Shown here: one piece after another, positions 10,201-19,025 of the stretch | How the letters are laid out: the number at the start of each line of letters is the position of its first letter | Position numbering within the stretch: position 1 is the stretch's first letter | From: JBBCJR01 sp037190805 | Lineage (GTDB): Bacteria > Pseudomonadota > Alphaproteobacteria > Sphingomonadales > Sphingomonadaceae | NCBI GenBank assembly: GCA_037190805.1 | Contig: JBBCJR010000015.1 | Coordinates: forward strand, 21,484 to 85,483 | Direction: 5' to 3' | DNA length: 64,000 nt | Notes under the pieces: generated by a model | What the model saw: the letters and a program-made list of their open reading frames with translations, nothing else | What the model was told of the DNA's origin: nothing | Database searches by the model: none | Translations under genes and position numbers: made by a program

Positions 10201-12444
10201 GTGCAGTCGCCGATCATTTCTCCATCCCTGATCGTTGCGCTTGCCCTGGCTGCGCCGATGCCCGCATTGGCCCAGGCAGGCGCCCCGGCGACATTGTCTG
10301 CATCCGCGCCCACCACCCCCGATCCGGCGGACCCCAATGCCGACGTCGTCGACTTCGCTGCGGACCGGCTGGACTATGACAACAATGCCGAGATCGTTAC
10401 CGCAGCGGGCAATGTCGTCATGCGCCGCCAGGGCAATCGGTTGAATGCCAACACCGTGACCTGGAATCGCACCACGGGACGGGTGGTGGCCAGCGGTGAT
10501 GTCGCCCTCACGGGGGCGGAAGGCGACACCGCCTATGGCGACGAAATCGAGCTGACCGACACGTTAAGGGACGGCGTTGTCGACAACATGCTGCTGGTTC
10601 TCGGCAATGGCGGGCGAATCGCCGCGCGCACGGGCACGCGATCGAACGATGTCACCGTGCTTGACTACGCCACCTATTCTCCCTGCCGCGTGGTCGACGA
10701 TGGTAACTGCCCGAAAGATCCGCTGTGGCAGCTGAACGCACGCCAGGTCCGTCACGATCCAGTGCGTCATCGCATCTATTATCGCGACGCGCGGCTGGAA
10801 TTGCTGGGCGTGCCGATCATCGCCCTGCCCCGGATGTCGCATCCCGACGGCAGCGTGAACGGATCGACCGGCCTTCTCGTCCCCAACGCCCGCTACAGCC
10901 GGCTGAACGGGATCGAAGTCGCCGCGCCCTATTATTTCAAGTTGTCGACGGATGCCGACCTGACCTTCACGCCGCGCCTCTACAGCAAGGTGCTGCCGGC
11001 GCTGGAGGTCGGCTATCGACGGCTGACCGATCTTGGCGCCTTCCAGGTCGGCGGCCTGCTGACCTATGGCGAACGGCGGCCGGGTTTCTTCGATTCCGAC
11101 GGCGCCGGCGTGGTGCGCGAGGATGTCCGTGCCTATCTGCACGCCAATGGCCAGTTGCAGTTCGACCCGCGGTGGCGACTGACCTTTGCCGGGCGGGTGG
11201 CAACCGACAAGACCTTCCTGCGACGTTACGACGTGACCCGTGACGATCGCCTGCGCAATTTCATTGAAGCGGAACGCTTTGGCTCCGAAACCTATCTGTC
11301 GGTGGCAGGATGGGCGGTGCAGACGCTGCGGTTCGGCGATCCACAGGGCCAGCAGGCGATCGCCCTGCCCGCGATCGATTTCCGCTGGCGGCCGCTCGAC
11401 ACCGTGATGGGCGGCCGGATTGAAGCCGCGGTGAACAGCCTCGGCATCGTCCGCACCGATGGTCAGGACACGCGCCGGGCGCTGGCCAGCATCCGTTGGG
11501 ATCTGCGCCGCGTGACGACCGGCGGGCAGCGGATAACGCTGACCGGCCTTGGACGCGGCGATATCTACCACAGCAATGGCAACAGCCTGAATCCGGTTGC
11601 CGACTATGCCGGACTGTCCGGCTTCAGGAGCCGCGCGATCGGCGCGGCGGCGATCGACGTCGACTGGCCGCTGGCCGGATCGCTGTTTGGAGGACAGCAG
11701 GTGCTGTCACCCCGCGTTCAGCTGGCGGCTTCTGCGGCCTCGGCCAATACCGCCATCCCGAACGAGGATTCGCGCGCCTTCGACCTCGAGGATTCGAATC
11801 TGTTCTCGCTCAACCGGTTCGCCGGCTACGACAGGTGGGAAGATGGCGCACGGGTCACCTATGGCGCCGACTGGTCGCTCGACCTGCCGGGCTTCGCGAT
11901 CCGGTCATCACTCGGGCAAAGCTATCGACTGAGCGACAAGCCCGCCCTGTTCCCGGACGGCACCGGGCTGACCGACCGCTTTTCCGACTATGTTGGACGC
12001 ACCACCGTGCAGTTCCGGCGTTTCCTAACGCTGACCCACCGCTTCCGGCTGGACAAGGACAATTTCGCCGTCCGTCGCAACGAGATCGATGCCGTGGTCG
12101 GCACCAACCGGACCTATGCCACGGTGGGCTATCTGCGGCTGAACCGCAACATCGTCACTGGTGATCTGGGTGACCGCGAGGAGGTTCGTCTGGGCGGGCG
12201 CTGGGCGTTCGCGCGCTACTGGTCCGTGTTCGGATCGACCGTCGTCGATCTGACCTCGCGGCGCGAGGACCCCTTGACCACCGCCGACGGTTTCGAGCCG
12301 ATCCGCCACCGGCTGGGCCTGTCCTATGAGGACGAATGTCTGGAGATCGGCGTGACCTGGCGCAAGGATTATACTGCGGTCGGCGATGCCCGCACGGGCA
12401 GCACCTATATGTTCCGTATCGCGCTTAAGAATCTGGGGCGCTAA
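10201..12444 (+). CDS. lptD: LPS-assembly protein LptD
   Basis: Outer-membrane beta-barrel that, with LptE, inserts lipopolysaccharide into the outer leaflet. It is 747 residues, with a signal peptide (about residues 1-25, ending PMPALAQA) and an N-terminal OstA/LptA-like domain (FAADRLDYDNNAEIVTAAGNVVMRRQGNRL). A long barrel follows and ends in FRIALKNLGR. The start is a GTG. Upstream, TTGCAC (10136) and GATACG (10159) with 17 bases between are a weak promoter candidate in the 161-base divergent gap with pepA. It heads lptD-surA-pdxA-rsmA, the order known from many proteobacteria. Confidence 0.95.
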   Translation: MQSPIISPSLIVALALAAPMPALAQAGAPATLSASAPTTPDPADPNADVVDFAADRLDYDNNAEIVTAAGNVVMRRQGNRLNANTVTWNRTTGRVVASGDVALTGAEGDTAYGDEIELTDTLRDGVVDNMLLVLGNGGRIAARTGTRSNDVTVLDYATYSPCRVVDDGNCPKDPLWQLNARQVRHDPVRHRIYYRDARLELLGVPIIALPRMSHPDGSVNGSTGLLVPNARYSRLNGIEVAAPYYFKLSTDADLTFTPRLYSKVLPALEVGYRRLTDLGAFQVGGLLTYGERRPGFFDSDGAGVVREDVRAYLHANGQLQFDPRWRLTFAGRVATDKTFLRRYDVTRDDRLRNFIEAERFGSETYLSVAGWAVQTLRFGDPQGQQAIALPAIDFRWRPLDTVMGGRIEAAVNSLGIVRTDGQDTRRALASIRWDLRRVTTGGQRITLTGLGRGDIYHSNGNSLNPVADYAGLSGFRSRAIGAAAIDVDWPLAGSLFGGQQVLSPRVQLAASAASANTAIPNEDSRAFDLEDSNLFSLNRFAGYDRWEDGARVTYGADWSLDLPGFAIRSSLGQSYRLSDKPALFPDGTGLTDRFSDYVGRTTVQFRRFLTLTHRFRLDKDNFAVRRNEIDAVVGTNRTYATVGYLRLNRNIVTGDLGDREEVRLGGRWAFARYWSVFGSTVVDLTSRREDPLTTADGFEPIRHRLGLSYEDECLEIGVTWRKDYTAVGDARTGSTYMFRIALKNLGR

Positions 12445-12548
12445 GCTTGGGTTCAGCCAAGGATCGCTAGAAGATCGCCTGGACTTTGCCTCGGGGCGGC
12501 CATGGTGTAGGCGTCGCATGACTTGGGGGGCGGGGAGAGATTTTTTAC

Positions 12549-13862
12549 ATGCATCTGCGTTTGCTTTTGCTCGCCTCAGCGATCCTTGCCGTGCCCATCG
12601 CGGCCCAGAGCATCGCGGAAAATTCCGATCTTGGGCTGCCAAGCGACCTGACCGTTTTCGGCCCGACCGACCCGACGATCCGCAAGGCGACGGCGCTGGT
12701 CAATGGCGAGGTCATCACCGATACCGACGTCGAACAGCGGCTGAACCTCGTGCTGACCGCCAATGGCGGCCGCATAACCGGCGAGGAGCGCGAGCGGTTG
12801 CGCCTGCAGGTGCTGCGCAACCTGATCGACGAGAAGCTGCAGATCCAGGAGGCGCGCAGTCACGAAGTGACCGTGGCCGAGGAGGAGGTCGAGCAGACCT
12901 TCCAGCGCGTCGCCGCCAATTTCCGCCAGCAACCGGCGCAGTTCGCCGATTATCTGAAGAACAACGGATCATCGGCCAACTCGCTGAAGCAGCAGGTCCG
13001 TGGCGAACTGGCGTGGAATCGCCTGCTCCGCAGCCGGATCGAGCCCTTCGTCAACGTCGGTGACGAGGAAGTGACCCTCATCATCAACAAGCTGAACGCA
13101 GCCAAGGGAACCGAGGAATATCGCGTCGGCGAGATTTTCCTGTCCGCCACGCCCGAAACCAGGGCCGAGGTTCGGGCCAACGCCTCGCGTATTCTCGATC
13201 AGCTGCGCGGCGGCGCATCGTTCGTCGCCTATGCGCGCCAGTTTTCCGAGGCTTCGACCGCCGCACTCGGCGGCGAGCTGGGTTGGGTTCGCCCCGCCCA
13301 GCTTCAGGACAATGTGGCCAAGGCCGTTACCGAAATTCAGCCGGGTTCGGTCAGCGAGCCGATCGACGTGCCGGGCGGCGTGATGCTGGTCGCGTTGATC
13401 GAGAAACGCTCGGTACTGGGCGCCGATCCGATGGAAGCAGTACTCAGCCTCAAACAGATTTCGGTCAATTTCCCGGCCGGCACCAGCGAGGCTCAAGCTG
13501 GGCCGAAGGTTGAGGCGTTGAGCGCCGCTACCCGCAATATGGGCGGCTGCGGCCGCGCCGAGGAAGTGGCCAGCTCCGTTGGCGGCGAAGTGGTTCAGAA
13601 TGACGGCGTCCGCATGCGCGAACTGCCGGAGCAGTTGCAGCAGATCGTCGGACGGCTCAGCACCGGCGAGGCGACACCGCCCTTCGGATCTCTGGAGGAA
13701 GGCGTCCGCGTCCTCATCCTGTGCGGACGCGACGAAAGCCAGGCGGCCTCCGCCCCCTCGTTCGACGAGGTCTATAGCCAGCTGAACGACCAGCGCGTCA
13801 ACATGCGTGCCCAGCGTTATCTCCGAGATCTGCGGCGTGATGCGGTGGTCGACTATCGTTGA
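12549..13862 (+). CDS. surA: periplasmic SurA-like peptidyl-prolyl isomerase chaperone
   Basis: Periplasmic chaperone for outer-membrane proteins, which suits its place after lptD. It is 437 residues, with a signal peptide (MHLRLLLLASAILAVPIAAQ). A SurA N-terminal domain includes ALVNGEVITDTDVEQRL, and a parvulin-type domain includes YARQFSEASTA followed by LGGELGWV near residues 225-250. A second, less conserved half follows. A ribosome site GGGGAGAG precedes the ATG. Its end overlaps the pdxA start by 23 bases. Confidence 0.92.
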   Translation: MHLRLLLLASAILAVPIAAQSIAENSDLGLPSDLTVFGPTDPTIRKATALVNGEVITDTDVEQRLNLVLTANGGRITGEERERLRLQVLRNLIDEKLQIQEARSHEVTVAEEEVEQTFQRVAANFRQQPAQFADYLKNNGSSANSLKQQVRGELAWNRLLRSRIEPFVNVGDEEVTLIINKLNAAKGTEEYRVGEIFLSATPETRAEVRANASRILDQLRGGASFVAYARQFSEASTAALGGELGWVRPAQLQDNVAKAVTEIQPGSVSEPIDVPGGVMLVALIEKRSVLGADPMEAVLSLKQISVNFPAGTSEAQAGPKVEALSAATRNMGGCGRAEEVASSVGGEVVQNDGVRMRELPEQLQQIVGRLSTGEATPPFGSLEEGVRVLILCGRDESQAASAPSFDEVYSQLNDQRVNMRAQRYLRDLRRDAVVDYR

Positions 13863-14868
13863 CGGTGAGCCTCTCCCCCCGCTGACGGTGTCGCTGGGCG
13901 ATCCGGCCGGCATCGGGCCGGAAATCGTGGCCAAGGCTTGGGAAGCGCGCGCGCGCAGGCGTCTGGCCTGCTTCTTCGCGGTCGGCGATATTCGTTCGAT
14001 CGAGGCCGTGTGGCAGGGGCCGGTGGTTCGCATCGGCGGTCCGGACGAGGCCCGAGACCTTTTCGACAAGGCGCTGCCGATCATCCAGGTCGACGATCCC
14101 GGCGACATCGTGCCCGGATCACCCAATCTGGCCGGCGCCCGCTGTGCGCTCGATTCGCTGGAGATCGCGGTCGGCCTCGCCCGTTCCGGAGCGGCTAGCG
14201 CGCTGGTCACCGGCCCGGTCTCCAAGGCGGAGCTTTACGCCATCGGCTTCACCCACCCCGGCCAGACCGAGTTCGTCGCCGAACGCTGCGGCATCGCACG
14301 CGAAAACGCCGCGATGATGATGATCGGCCCGACCCTGCGAACCGTGCCGGTGACGATCCACGAGCGCTTGCGCGACGTTCCCGATCTTCTCACGATCGAG
14401 CTGATCCTGGCCCGCATCCGCACCACCGCGCGGGGCCTGAAACGTCATTTCGGTATCATCGACCCGCGCATCGTCGTGTCCGGCCTCAACCCGCATGCCG
14501 GGGAAAGCGGCGCGATGGGCGATGAGGAGATCGAGATCATTCGTCCCGCGATCGAGCTGGCTGTCGCCGAGGGCATCGATGCCACCGGTCCCTTCGCCGC
14601 GGACGCGCTGTTCGACGATTATGCCCGTTCCGGCTATGATGCGGCGGTCTGCATGTATCATGATCAGGCCCTGATCCCGCTGAAGGCGCTTCATTTCGAC
14701 GCCGGGATCAATATGACGCTGGGCCTGCCCATCGTACGCACCGCGCCGGACCATGGCACTGCCTTCGCACTCGCCGGTCGCAGCCGCGCCCGCGCCGACG
14801 CGATGATTGCCGCCATCGAAACCGCCGCCAGCTGCGCCCTCCATCGCCGCGCCGGCACCGACTGCTGA
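13840..14868 (+). CDS. pdxA: 4-hydroxythreonine-4-phosphate dehydrogenase
   Basis: NAD-dependent oxidation of 4-phosphohydroxy-L-threonine in pyridoxal-phosphate synthesis. It is 342 residues from the chosen ATG. Family blocks are LTVSLGDPAGIGPEI at the N-terminus, VTGPVSKAELYAIGFTHPGQTE with a metal-binding His, the phosphate/metal region SGLNPHAGE, and CMYHDQALIPLK. An upstream ATG at 13807 would overlap surA further without adding family sequence. Confidence 0.96.
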   Translation: MRWSTIVDGEPLPPLTVSLGDPAGIGPEIVAKAWEARARRRLACFFAVGDIRSIEAVWQGPVVRIGGPDEARDLFDKALPIIQVDDPGDIVPGSPNLAGARCALDSLEIAVGLARSGAASALVTGPVSKAELYAIGFTHPGQTEFVAERCGIARENAAMMMIGPTLRTVPVTIHERLRDVPDLLTIELILARIRTTARGLKRHFGIIDPRIVVSGLNPHAGESGAMGDEEIEIIRPAIELAVAEGIDATGPFAADALFDDYARSGYDAAVCMYHDQALIPLKALHFDAGINMTLGLPIVRTAPDHGTAFALAGRSRARADAMIAAIETAASCALHRRAGTDC

Positions 14869-14880
14869 ACCGACGATCGG

Positions 14881-15717
14881 ATGAGCCTGAAAGACCTGCC
14901 GCCGCTCAAAGCGGTGATCGCCGAAGCGGGGCTGTCGGCGAAGAAGGCGCTGGGCCAGAACTTCCTGCTCGACGGTAACCTGCTCGACCGCATCGCCCGC
15001 GTGCCGGGGCCGCTCGAGGGTTGCCGGGTTTATGAGGTCGGACCCGGCCCCGGTGGCCTGACCCGCGCCCTGCTCAGGGCCGGCGCACAGGTCACCGCGG
15101 TCGAGCACGACAAACGCGCGATCCCGATCCTGGAAACGCTATCGGCAGCGGCGGATGGCCGGCTGACCGTCGTTCATGGCGATGCGTTGGCAGAGGACGA
15201 GGAACGCCGCCTTGGCCGCGACATTCACGTCGTCGCCAACCTTCCCTATAATATCGGCACCGTGCTCCTCACCCGCTGGCTGACGGCGTCGTGGCGGCCC
15301 TGGTGGGCGTCATTGACCCTGATGCTGCAAAAGGAAGTTGCCGAACGGCTGGTCGCCTCGCCGGGAACGTCCGACTATGGCCGGCTGGCGGTCCTCGCCC
15401 AATGGCGCAGCCGCCCGCGCATCGCGTTCGAGGTCAACCGCATGGCCTTCGTGCCGCCGCCCAAGGTGACATCGGCGGTCATCCACATTCTCCCCGGCGA
15501 GGCGCCGGCGGATGTGTCGGTCAGAACCCTCGAACGGTTGACGGCGGCTGCCTTCGGCCAACGGCGCAAGATGCTGCGGCAAAGCCTGAAGGGCGTGCCG
15601 GGCGCCCTCGCCGCGCTCGACACGCTGGGTATCGATCCGGCCCGGCGTGGAGAAACCCTGACCGTCGACGATTATATCGGGGTGGCGAGGACGCTGGACG
15701 CCGCCCGCCCCGCCTGA
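14881..15717 (+). CDS. rsmA: 16S rRNA dimethyladenosine methyltransferase
   Basis: KsgA-type enzyme that dimethylates two adjacent adenosines in the 3' hairpin of 16S rRNA late in 30S assembly. It is 278 residues. Visible are KKALGQNFLLD at the N-terminus, the SAM-binding YEVGPGPGGLTRALL, and the catalytic NLPYNIGT. It lies 12 bases after pdxA, completing the lptD-surA-pdxA-rsmA operon, and is convergent with the TPR gene across 44 bases. Confidence 0.97.
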   Translation: MSLKDLPPLKAVIAEAGLSAKKALGQNFLLDGNLLDRIARVPGPLEGCRVYEVGPGPGGLTRALLRAGAQVTAVEHDKRAIPILETLSAAADGRLTVVHGDALAEDEERRLGRDIHVVANLPYNIGTVLLTRWLTASWRPWWASLTLMLQKEVAERLVASPGTSDYGRLAVLAQWRSRPRIAFEVNRMAFVPPPKVTSAVIHILPGEAPADVSVRTLERLTAAAFGQRRKMLRQSLKGVPGALAALDTLGIDPARRGETLTVDDYIGVARTLDAARPA

Positions 15718-15761
15718 AAATTTGAGCGGGCGCCGCGTTGTCGTCAGCGGTCCCCCCTCGC

Positions 15762-16286
15762 TCAGTTGGCGTCGGTTTCTTTCTCGGTGGGGTCGGGCAC
15801 CGAGGTCGCCTCGGTCTTGGCGACAACCGCCGGCGGCGGGCCCTTGGCGATGGCTGCGGTCAGGCGGGTCGCCGGCGCGCAGTCCGCCTTGCAGAGCGAC
15901 TTGATGCGCGCGAGGTTGATCTGCGCCTTGGTGACCGCGCCCCGCTGAATCAACGCCTCGCCCTGCCCTTCGAGCGCGGCGAGATCGTTGGGGTCCATCT
16001 GCAGGGCTTCACGATAGAGGCGCACGGCCTTGCCGGGCAGTTCCTGCGCGCGGGCCACCTCCGCCAGCGCGATCAGCGCGCCGCGGTTGCGCGGATCGAC
16101 GGCCAGCGCGGTTTCGAAAAGATTGGCCGCATCCAGATGCGCGCCCCGCGCCAGCGCCTGCCGGCCCTGCTGGACCAGCGCGGTGGACCGTGGATTGATC
16201 TGGCTATCGGGAAGCTGACCCTGCGCCGCGCTCGCCACGCAGGCCAGAGCCAGCGACAGGGCGATACCGAGCGGATAGTGACGCAT
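15762..16286 (-). CDS. exported tetratricopeptide-repeat protein
   Basis: A 174-residue protein with a signal peptide (MRHYPLGIALSLALACVASAAQG) and two to three TPR-like helical pairs at about residues 32-125. These include ARGAHLDAANLFETALAVDP and a similar block ending YREALQMDPND. Its C-terminal tail has two Cys (KSLCKADC) and is Pro/Thr-rich. I chose the ATG at 16286 because GGGAG lies 6 bases upstream and the signal peptide starts there. An in-frame ATG at 16325 overlaps the rsmB stop as ATGA and could support coupling. Function unknown; TPRs suggest a scaffold. Confidence 0.75.
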   Translation of the reverse strand: MRHYPLGIALSLALACVASAAQGQLPDSQINPRSTALVQQGRQALARGAHLDAANLFETALAVDPRNRGALIALAEVARAQELPGKAVRLYREALQMDPNDLAALEGQGEALIQRGAVTKAQINLARIKSLCKADCAPATRLTAAIAKGPPPAVVAKTEATSVPDPTEKETDAN

Positions 16287-16321
16287 GATGAACTCCCAGA
16301 TCCGATGCAGATCAATGCTTA

Positions 16322-17500
16322 TCATGGCTTTTCTGCACCGGCGATGAAAAACCCGTCGGTTTCCGTCGCCAGTGGGCTTAGCCGCACGCCGGCACCTGCC
16401 CGGGGCGTGCCGGGCAGCAGCGGCAGTGCCCGCCAATCCGGCTGGCGCGTAAGGAAGTCGGCGAACCGGTCCGCACCCTCCTCATCCAGCAATGAGCAGA
16501 CGGCATAGACCAGCCGACCGCCCGGCCGGACCAGCGCGGCCCCGATATCCAGCAGCCGCGACTGGACGAGGCCGAGCCGAGCCATCCGTTCAGGGTTCAA
16601 CCGCCACCGTGCCTCGGGGTTCCGACGCCAGGTTCCGGTTCCCGAACAGGGCGCGTCGATCAGCACAATGTCCGCCTGCCCTACCCACGCGTCCAGCGCC
16701 GCCAGTTCGCGGCCGGGATCGAGCAGCACCGACGTGATGTTGCGCGCTCCGGCCCGCTCGGCACGCGGACCGAGGCGAGAAAGCCGCCTGCGGTCCGTGT
16801 CGCTGGCGATCAGTTGCCCGTCATTCGCCATCTCGGCCGCCAGCGCCAAGGTCTTGCCGCCAGCGCCGGCGCACAAGTCGATCACCGTCATGCCCGGCCG
16901 CGCCCCGGTGGCGGCGACGATCAACTGGCTGCCTTCGTCCTGAACCTCGAACAGTCCCTCGGCGAAGGCAGGCAGCGATTCCACCGCTGCCCCTTCCTCC
17001 AGCCGGAGACCGGTTGCAGCGCGATCAGTGGGATGCGCGCCCGGAATCATCGCGGCCAGATCGGCGCGGCTGGTCTTCAGCGTGTTGGCCCTGAGATCGA
17101 GCGGTGCGCGCTCTGCCATGGCGCGCAGTTCCGCCTTGCCCACCGCCGGCACCAGCCGCTTCATCAGCCAGGTCGGCGCCAGGGACGGGCGGGCGCCTGG
17201 CTCCTCGGCGGTGATCGGCGCAGGGCCATGGGCGGTGCCATCGAACAGCACCGCGACCTCCGCATCCTCGCGGGCGAGGCCGACCATCGCCGCGCGACCA
17301 CTGGCAGGCCGGGCGCCGGCGCGGCGGATGGCCCGATAAACCAGATCGCGCACCGCCCGCCTGTCCTTCGAACCGGCATAGCGACGATCGTGGAAATAGC
17401 GGGCGATCAGTGTGTCGGCGGCGGCCCCGTCGTCCCGGGCGGCGGCGATCACCTGATCAAGGATTTCCACCGCCGCCTGGGCGCGCGCGGCGGGGGTCAT
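16322..17500 (-). CDS. rsmB: RsmB/NOP-family 16S rRNA cytosine-C5 methyltransferase
   Basis: SAM-dependent methylation of a cytosine in 16S rRNA. It is 392 residues, with an N-terminal NusB-like helical region (residues about 1-130). The methyltransferase domain has motif I DLCAGAGGKTLALA, motif IV DAPCSGTGTWRRNPEARW and motif VI YAVCSLL, with the two catalytic cysteines. It follows guaB by 12 bases. RsmB is the best assignment in this large family, though the exact modified base is inferred from family membership. Confidence 0.9.
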   Translation of the reverse strand: MTPAARAQAAVEILDQVIAAARDDGAAADTLIARYFHDRRYAGSKDRRAVRDLVYRAIRRAGARPASGRAAMVGLAREDAEVAVLFDGTAHGPAPITAEEPGARPSLAPTWLMKRLVPAVGKAELRAMAERAPLDLRANTLKTSRADLAAMIPGAHPTDRAATGLRLEEGAAVESLPAFAEGLFEVQDEGSQLIVAATGARPGMTVIDLCAGAGGKTLALAAEMANDGQLIASDTDRRRLSRLGPRAERAGARNITSVLLDPGRELAALDAWVGQADIVLIDAPCSGTGTWRRNPEARWRLNPERMARLGLVQSRLLDIGAALVRPGGRLVYAVCSLLDEEGADRFADFLTRQPDWRALPLLPGTPRAGAGVRLSPLATETDGFFIAGAEKP

Positions 17501-17512
17501 GCGGCACCGCCA

Positions 17513-18970
17513 TCAACGCGTCGGATAGTTCGGCGCCTCGCGGGTGATGGTGACGTCATGAACGTGACTCTCTCTCAAACCGGCATTGGTGATGCGGACG
17601 AACCGGGCCCTGGCCTTCAGCTCTTCCAGCGTCGCAGCGCCAGTATAGCCCATCGCCGCCTTCACGCCGCCGACGAGCTGGTGGATGACGTCCTTGGCCG
17701 GACCCTTATAGGGCACCTGGCCCTCGATTCCTTCCGGTACCAGCTTCAGCTGGTCCTTGATGTCCTGCTGGAAATAACGATCGGCCGACCCGCGCGCCAT
17801 CGCTCCGACCGAGCCCATGCCGCGATAGGATTTATAGGCCCGACCCTGATAAAGGAAGGTTTCCCCCGGCGCCTCCTCGGTGCCGGCGAGGAGAGAGCCG
17901 ACCATCACCGTCGCCGCGCCCGCCGCCAGCGCCTTCGCGATGTCGCCGGAGGTGCGAAGGCCACCATCGGCGATCACCGGCACACCGGACTTGGCCGCTT
18001 CCTCGGCAGCATCGAGCACGGCGGTCAGCTGCGGCACGCCAACGCCCGCGACCACGCGGGTGGTGCAGATCGACCCCGGCCCAATGCCGACCTTGATACC
18101 GTCGGCGCCCGCGCCGATCAGCGCCCGGGTGGCCTCCGCCGTCGCGACGTTGCCGGCGACGATCTGGACCGTGTTCGACAGCTTCTTGATCCGTTCGACC
18201 GCCACCGCCACCATCTCGGAATGACCATGGGCGGTGTCGACGACGATCAGGTCACATTCGGCGTCGATCAGCGCCTCGGTACGCTCATAGCCCTTGTCGC
18301 CGACCGTGGTCGCGGCAGCGACGCGCAGGCGGCCGTTCGCGTCCTTGGTCGCCGCCGGATAGGTGACCGCCTTTTCGATATCCTTGACCGTGATCAGGCC
18401 GACGCACCGATAGGCGCCGTCGACGACCAGCAGCTTCTCGATGCGCCGCTGGTGGAGCAGGCGCCGGGCCTCTTCCTGCGATACGCCTGCGGGAACGGTG
18501 GCGAGGTTGTCGCGCGTCATCAGCTCGCTGACTGGCTGGGCCGGATTCTCGGCGAAGCGGACGTCGCGGTTGGTGAGGATGCCCACCAGCCGGCCGCTCG
18601 CCTCGACCACTGGAATGCCCGAGATGCGATGATGGGCCATCAGCGCCTGCGCATCGGCCAGCGTCTGGTCGGGGGTGATGGTGATGGGATTGACCACCAT
18701 GCCGCTTTCGAACCGCTTCACAGCGCGCACGGCGGCAGCCTGCTCGTCGACCGAAAGATTGCGATGAAGGACGCCCAGTCCGCCAAGCTGCGCCATGACG
18801 ATCGCCATGTCCGCCTCGGTCACCGTATCCATGGCGGACGACAGGATCGGGATGTTGAGGCCGATCTCCTTCGTCACCCGCGTTGCGGTGTCGGCCGCGC
18901 TTGGCAAAACGCTCGATTCGCCGGGCACCAGCAGGACATCGTCGAAAGTGAGTCCAAGCCTGATGTCCAT
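17513..18970 (-). CDS. guaB: inosine-5'-monophosphate dehydrogenase
   Basis: NAD-dependent conversion of IMP to XMP, the first committed step to GMP. It is 485 residues. LGLTFDDVLLVPGESSVLP opens the catalytic barrel, a pair of CBS domains interrupts it at about residues 90-200, and the catalytic loop GPGSICTTRVVAGVGVPQ carries the active Cys. The ATG giving MDIRLG is preferred because AAGGAG sits 10 bases upstream. A TTG 9 bases earlier is too close to that ribosome site. A TATAGA hexamer at 19000-19005 is a possible -10. Confidence 0.97.
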   Translation of the reverse strand: MDIRLGLTFDDVLLVPGESSVLPSAADTATRVTKEIGLNIPILSSAMDTVTEADMAIVMAQLGGLGVLHRNLSVDEQAAAVRAVKRFESGMVVNPITITPDQTLADAQALMAHHRISGIPVVEASGRLVGILTNRDVRFAENPAQPVSELMTRDNLATVPAGVSQEEARRLLHQRRIEKLLVVDGAYRCVGLITVKDIEKAVTYPAATKDANGRLRVAAATTVGDKGYERTEALIDAECDLIVVDTAHGHSEMVAVAVERIKKLSNTVQIVAGNVATAEATRALIGAGADGIKVGIGPGSICTTRVVAGVGVPQLTAVLDAAEEAAKSGVPVIADGGLRTSGDIAKALAAGAATVMVGSLLAGTEEAPGETFLYQGRAYKSYRGMGSVGAMARGSADRYFQQDIKDQLKLVPEGIEGQVPYKGPAKDVIHQLVGGVKAAMGYTGAATLEELKARARFVRITNAGLRESHVHDVTITREAPNYPTR

Positions 18971-19025
18971 GAGAGCCAATCTCCTTGCGCCGAGGCGGCT
19001 CTATAGGGGCTGAGGCTGCCGCTGC